From assembly GCA_964548905.1 (NCBI GenBank), contig CAZJTL010000201.1, positions 1-9,332 on the forward strand: a stretch of DNA of 9,332 nt. The letters are read 5' to 3'. The notes beneath the pieces were generated by a model, which was given only the letters and a program-made list of their open reading frames with translations, was not told the origin of the DNA and searched no databases. The position numbers and the translations under genes are program-made. Positions 6,637 through 9,332 of the stretch are shown piece after piece (position 1 is the stretch's first letter; every line of letters starts with the position of its first letter). This stretch comes from CAZJTL01 sp964548905 (GTDB lineage: Bacteria > Cyanobacteriota > Cyanobacteriia > Cyanobacteriales > Xenococcaceae).

Positions 6637-7332
6637 ATGTCAAAGCAACAAAAACTGCTACTGGTAGACGATGAACCTGGAGTTAGAGAATCAGTTCAAG
6701 CTTATTTAGAAGATAGCGGCGAATTTGCAGTGCGAGTAGCTGCTAATGCCAACGAAGCTTGGGATCTATTAGAAAAAGAAACTCCAGATCTAGTAATTTC
6801 AGATATTATGATGCCACAAGTAGATGGCTACCAATTTCTGAAAAAACTGCGAGAAGATACTCGTTTTCAGGCGATGCCAGTAGTATTCTTGACTGCTAGA
6901 GGCATGACTCACGATCGCATTAAAGGGCTTCAAGCTGGCTGTGACGCTTATTTACCAAAGCCCTTTGAACCTGATGAGCTAGAAGCAATTGTTAAAAATC
7001 TACTGGAAAGACGACAGGTTACCGTTGAAGCTGGTAGCAACGATCGCAAGTTGGAACAAATTGCCCAAAAACTCGAACAAATTGAAGGAATGTTAGGCAA
7101 TAAACCTAATATTATCCCTACTCCTCCACCCATCAAAATTGAATTAACTCCGCGAGAACAAAGTGTCTTAGATTTAGTGGCAAAAGGTTTAATGAATAAA
7201 GAGATTGCCAAAGAATTGGATACTAGTGTCCGTAATGTGGAAAAATATGTTAGCCGTTTGTTTAGTAAAACAGGAACTAACAGCCGTACCGAATTAGTGC
7301 GTTACGCACTGCAACACGGACTTACTACTTAG
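6637..7332 (+). CDS. rre1: Response regulator, REC plus LuxR/NarL-type HTH, Rre1/Ycf29-like
   Basis: A 231-aa transcription factor of a two-component system. The receiver domain (about 5-123) has the acidic pair D11/D12, phosphoacceptor D56 in LVISDIMMPQVDGY, T86 and K108 in LPKPF. A short helical linker with heptad-like leucines (139-153) and a Pro-rich hinge (160-166) leads to the LuxR-type helix-turn-helix (168-231), starting LTPREQSVLDLVAKG with recognition helix around NVEKYVSRLFSKTG. The receiver text GYQFLKKLRED and VFLTARGMTHDRIKG resembles, from memory, the cyanobacterial Rre1 and plastid Ycf29 group, which acts with Hik34/Hik2 in heat, salt and redox stress. That orthology is my inference; another NarL-family regulator is possible. 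No histidine kinase is adjacent, as is usual for this group. GAGG lies only 3 bases from the ATG, too close for a strong ribosome binding site. D56 and K108 are intact, so normal phosphorylation control is expected. Confidence 0.93.
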   Translation: MSKQQKLLLVDDEPGVRESVQAYLEDSGEFAVRVAANANEAWDLLEKETPDLVISDIMMPQVDGYQFLKKLREDTRFQAMPVVFLTARGMTHDRIKGLQAGCDAYLPKPFEPDELEAIVKNLLERRQVTVEAGSNDRKLEQIAQKLEQIEGMLGNKPNIIPTPPPIKIELTPREQSVLDLVAKGLMNKEIAKELDTSVRNVEKYVSRLFSKTGTNSRTELVRYALQHGLTT

Positions 7333-7568
7333 TGCGAAAAGTTAAAAGCTTGCCCTCGATCGATAGCGAAAGGTCAAAAATTTTGAATGGGAGCGAAGAG
7401 ACTTCCCTTGCCAAACTATGTTAAGTTAGACGAACTTTTATGTATTAGTATTGCTTTTATTAAAGACTTGAATCTTATTCCGCTAAGATTAACACATCAA
7501 GCATCTTAACAGTTTTTAGATACTTTTAAATCCTTTACTTGGTAGGAATTTAGTCATACATTCTTATT

Positions 7569-7602
7569 TCACTAAAAAAAGTGATAGGAACTTGGCTTCC
7601 TA
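7569..7602. other. Two adjacent small hairpins
   Basis: TCACT (7569-7573) pairs with AGTGA (7580-7584) around six adenines. The very next base starts TAGGAA (7585-7590), which pairs with TTCCTA (7597-7602) around a CTTGGC loop. Two back-to-back perfect stems with 6-base loops suggest a structured RNA or a degraded regulatory element. Each stem alone is short enough to occur by chance. Confidence 0.4.
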
Positions 7603-7696
7603 ATTGCTTTGCTTTTCTGCCTCAAAACTAAAAATTTTGTCAGAAGGTTCGTTTTATCTCCACAGATCTCAGCATAATCGAGAGATTTAGTGGTTA

Positions 7697-7736
7697 ATTT
7701 TGTTTTTTAATTTAAGATTTTGTTTTTTAATTTAAG
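7697..7736. repeat. 20-bp perfect tandem duplication
   Basis: The AT-rich 20-base unit at 7697-7716 (starting ATTTTG, ending TTTAAG) is repeated exactly at 7717-7736. It lies 14 bp upstream of the small ORF at 7751, in the position of a promoter or leader. It probably arose by a recent slippage or duplication event. Confidence 0.95.
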
Positions 7737-7750
7737 ATCGGGTCATTAAC

Positions 7751-7864
7751 ATGAAAATTGCACATCAAAAACATCTTGGCGAATCTATTGGCTTTGCTGC
7801 TATTTTATTCCTGATGAGTATTGGGATTATTTTGTTAATTAGTCTGGAAGTAAATAATTTCTAG
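7751..7864 (+). CDS. Possible 37-aa single-pass membrane protein
   Basis: An ATG at 7751 opens a 37-codon frame ending in TAG at 7862-7864. The N-terminus is short and basic/polar (MKIAHQKHLGES), followed by one strong hydrophobic helix (about residues 13-31, IGFAAILFLMSIGIILLIS) and a short acidic/polar end (LEVNNF). This positive-inside, single-helix layout is that of many cyanobacterial small subunits of photosynthetic or respiratory membrane complexes, but the sequence matches none I know (not PetG, PetL, PetN, PsbT, PsaM or similar). There is no clear ribosome binding site. The stop is 10 bp from the convergent 3' end of the PHP gene. It could be a genuine unannotated small protein or a chance frame in AT-rich DNA, whose codons favour Ile/Leu/Phe. 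Confidence 0.45.
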   Translation: MKIAHQKHLGESIGFAAILFLMSIGIILLISLEVNNF

Positions 7865-7874
7865 TCTGGAAGCC

Positions 7875-8570
7875 TCAAATTCTATACAGCAAACTTCTGC
7901 CATGACTATCAGTTCCACAAGTAGTGTATAAATTATAGTGCTTGGCTAAATCTATGACCTTCTCCGTTTCTAATGGACTCGGTTTCCAAGGCTTGGGGTT
8001 ATTATAAGCATAATAAGCTTCTGCTCCATCAATGCCAGCAGCAGCAGCTTTAGAAATCAGCTCACGAGCAGAACGACGGTATCTAGACGGATGTGCTAAA
8101 ACTGCTAATCCTCCTGCTTGGTGAATAGCTTCTATGACTCGATCGGCTTTAGCCTCTTCACCGTAAGGACTTCCACCTTGCAAATAAGGTATCATCGCTG
8201 GATGTTCTGGAGCAAATGCATAACCTAAGATGTGTACTTCCACTCCAGATAACTTAGCAGTAACTTCAACACCTGTCCAAAGATGAGGTAAGCAATGCTG
8301 TCCTTGTTGCTGACGCGAGCGATCTAACCATTCTTGTGCAGCTTGATAGCCGCGAGTAGAGTGGTGATCGGTAATAGCCAATCCTTTTAACCCAATTTGA
8401 ACCGCTTGCTGAATTAGAACTTCTGGAGTTAGCTGTCCATCAGAACAAACCGTATGCATATGAAAATTATATGTATACGGACAACTTTCAGCATTAATAT
8501 GTTTCCAAGCCTGCTTTAGTGCAATGCTATTTTGGGCTTTTGGTAGAGTTGGAGTAGAATTGACCACCAT
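7875..8570 (-). CDS. PHP-domain metal-dependent phosphoesterase (TrpH-like)
   Basis: A 231-aa cytosolic protein of the PHP family, the class that includes 3',5'-nucleoside bisphosphate phosphatase (TrpH/RnaAM). Metal ligands are all visible: H37-M-H39 in NFHMHTVCSDG, D44, D68/H69 in ITDHHSTRG, E102 in TGVEV, H160-P in LAHPSRYRR, and D221-S-H223-G near the end. The length is somewhat shorter than the about 280-aa proteobacterial enzymes and fits cyanobacterial members. Probable substrates are phosphorylated nucleotides or oligoribonucleotide 5' ends; the exact substrate cannot be read from the sequence. The ATG at 8570 gives a 35-residue lead before the HxH motif; it is preceded by no visible ribosome binding site. 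The gene is monocistronic here, convergent with the small ORF at 7751 and divergent from the tRNA-Cys region. Confidence 0.92.
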   Translation of the reverse strand: MVVNSTPTLPKAQNSIALKQAWKHINAESCPYTYNFHMHTVCSDGQLTPEVLIQQAVQIGLKGLAITDHHSTRGYQAAQEWLDRSRQQQGQHCLPHLWTGVEVTAKLSGVEVHILGYAFAPEHPAMIPYLQGGSPYGEEAKADRVIEAIHQAGGLAVLAHPSRYRRSARELISKAAAAGIDGAEAYYAYNNPKPWKPSPLETEKVIDLAKHYNLYTTCGTDSHGRSLLYRI

Positions 8571-8946
8571 AGTTATTGTCGCTCGATCTAGGCTGAGAGT
8601 TTTTCCCTAATGAACCAATCAAAAATTACAAATTGTTAAATTTTAAGATAACAAAATTTAGGGTTAAATGGCTGCAATCGATCTTGATTTCGGAGGCACT
8701 AGGTTTATATACTTAAAAGGATTAGTGAATATTATTAGAAAATTTAACCAACATCATTAAAAAAATTTCTCGATTTATTGCTATAGTTCCCCAGAAAATA
8801 ATTTATCCAAACACAGTTTACTGTAAAAATTAGTATTTTTTTCTTAAGCTTTGAAAAGGGCATGAAGTAAAGAGTTGACATCAATTTTACGCTCCTGACT
8901 AAAAACTTAGTCTTGTTCTGCTATACTAGGAAAGGACAAAAAATCT
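8571..8946. other. 376-bp AT-rich spacer upstream of tRNA-Cys and the PHP gene
   Basis: Apart from the tRNA promoter near 8919-8927 I see no gene. A 30-codon ATG frame (8668-8760) is not supported by any motif or ribosome binding site. A consensus TTGACA lies at 8875-8880, but its best downstream partner, the TATACT at 8922, is 41 bp away, too far to form one promoter. The promoter of the PHP gene must lie at the left end but no consensus is obvious. Confidence 0.5.
8919..8927 (+). promoter_or_regulatory. Extended -10 promoter of tRNA-Cys
   Basis: TGC-TATACT reads as an extended -10 element (TGn followed by a near-consensus hexamer at 8922-8927). It would start transcription near 8934, about 13 bases before the mature tRNA 5' end at 8947, a normal length for a tRNA leader. 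The region 17 bp upstream (CTAAAA) is a poor -35, which fits dependence on the extended -10. Confidence 0.6.
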
Positions 8947-9018
<72 letters not shown>

Positions 9019-9117
9019 TTAACAATTCAAGCGATAAGAGATTTCCAGAAAATAAAACATCCAATTTTATTCAGAAGTTGGAAAAATATCAACAAACCAA
9101 TATGGATGGTTTTTCTT

Positions 9118-9168
9118 GACACTAGACTTTTTTCTATCTTTTGAAGATTTTCTAGTGTCTTTCTTTTT
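9118..9168 (+). terminator. Candidate terminator downstream of tRNA-Cys
   Basis: GACACTAGA (9118-9126) pairs perfectly with TCTAGTGTC (9151-9159). Inside it a second stem, ATCTT (9136-9140) with AAGAT (9144-9148), closes a TTG loop. The plus-strand sequence right after the stem is T-rich (TTTCTTTTT, 9160-9168), which fits rho-independent termination of rightward transcription from the tRNA. The large asymmetric internal loop makes it less than ideal. It could instead be a remnant of a mobile element end. Confidence 0.45.
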
Positions 9169-9170
9169 AG

Positions 9171-9332
9171 TCAGCTCTGCTCTACTTTTTCGATCGCCTT
9201 CATGCTTGCGTTCCGCCAATACTCTGTCACAACCCGCCAATAACAGTGTCGTCTAATACATTGTTTACGAATCGGCTCTAAGAGGATGTCTGAAAAGTTC
9301 AAAACTAGGCTAATCGTCTCAGCATGATCCGA
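9171..9332 (-). CDS. Possible 3' end of an unidentified minus-strand gene (partial)
   Basis: Read on the minus strand, the frame entering at 9332 stays open for 53 codons and ends in TGA at 9171-9173. The visible C-terminus begins SDHAETISLVLNF and ends with a basic, aromatic part (IRRHCYWRVVTEYWRNAS) and MKAIEKVEQS. I do not recognise it. A 54-codon open stretch is not rare by chance, but the other minus-strand frames here are closed by several stops and the amino-acid mix looks protein-like. It may be the tail of a gene lying mostly right of the window, or a decayed transposase fragment. Confidence 0.3.
   Translation of the reverse strand, partial: SDHAETISLVLNFSDILLEPIRKQCIRRHCYWRVVTEYWRNASMKAIEKVEQS

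Larger units (their letters stand above)
7333..7750. other. 418-bp AT-rich intergenic region
   Basis: There is no open frame I would support here on either strand. The notable contents are two adjacent small hairpins (7569-7602) and a 20-bp tandem duplication (7697-7736), listed separately. A few promoter-like fragments (TTGCCA at 7408, TTGAAT at 7468, TAAGAT at 7484) lack correct spacing. I see no clear terminator for the response regulator gene. The length would allow a small RNA or a long leader for the small ORF at 7751. Confidence 0.5.

Noticed and set aside
6948..7211. 87-codon minus-strand frame inside the response regulator
   Set aside because: Antisense to the receiver/HTH coding sequence, with no domain or ribosome binding site.
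8668..8760. 30-codon ATG frame in the spacer upstream of tRNA-Cys
   Set aside because: No ribosome binding site, hydrophobic segment or recognisable motif, and such short frames are expected by chance in AT-rich DNA.
8875..8927. TTGACA (8875) with TATACT (8922) as one promoter
   Set aside because: The 41-bp gap is far beyond the 16-18 bp needed; the TATACT is better explained as an extended -10 without a -35.
9278..9300. Resemblance of GAGGATGTCTGAAAAG to insertion sequence ends
   Set aside because: It felt similar to cyanobacterial IS termini from memory, but no matching inverted partner or transposase is in the window and the string lies within an open reading frame.

Overview
The window comes from a cyanobacterial chromosome. 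Nine perfect HIP1 palindromes (GCGATCGC) and many partial CGATCG cores lie in it. Several different heptanucleotide tandem repeats sit between genes. The proteins are typical cyanobacterial types: a LuxR-type response regulator resembling Rre1/Ycf29, a protein built from a repeat otherwise seen at the N-terminus of cyanobacterial CHAT/TPR proteins, a membrane-anchored GTPase with a DUF697 tail, and a dihydrolipoamide dehydrogenase. The AT-rich base composition and short spacers would suit a unicellular or pleurocapsalean/chroococcalean cyanobacterium, but I cannot name a genus.

Layout, left half. Bases 1-148 are non-coding repeat DNA: a GC-rich hairpin between TTAAGTC repeats, then ATTACTC and ACACCCC heptamers. 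Three plus-strand genes follow: a 334-aa repeat protein of unknown function (149-1153), a MgtC/SapB-DUF4010 membrane protein (1190-2443) and a YcjF-like GTPase with DUF697 (2660-4315). A CTGATAG heptamer array separates the last two. Next, 23 bp after the GTPase stop, is a 260-bp element with perfect 20-bp terminal inverted repeats and a matching 4-bp flank on each side. It looks like a miniature inverted-repeat transposable element (MITE). The dihydrolipoamide dehydrogenase gene lpdA (4717-6138) follows on the minus strand.

Layout, right half. Divergent from lpdA is a plus-strand pair: a 98-aa DUF1232 protein (6304-6600) and, 36 bp later, the REC-LuxR response regulator (6637-7332). A 418-bp stretch follows with two adjacent small hairpins and a 20-bp tandem duplication, then a possible 37-aa single-helix membrane protein (7751-7864). 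This converges on a PHP-domain phosphoesterase (7875-8570, minus). Next is an AT-rich stretch with a promoter for tRNA-Cys(GCA) (8947-9018). The window ends with a hairpin followed by a T-rich run and an open minus-strand frame that runs off the edge.

The genes do not form one obvious pathway. lpdA supplies the E3 subunit of 2-oxoacid dehydrogenases and the glycine cleavage system, the response regulator is a stress or redox type factor, and the rest are membrane or nucleotide-handling housekeeping proteins of uncertain role. I see no defence system, phage, CRISPR array or full-length transposase. The most distinctive items are the MITE-like element and the unlisted small membrane protein with duplicated DNA at both ends.
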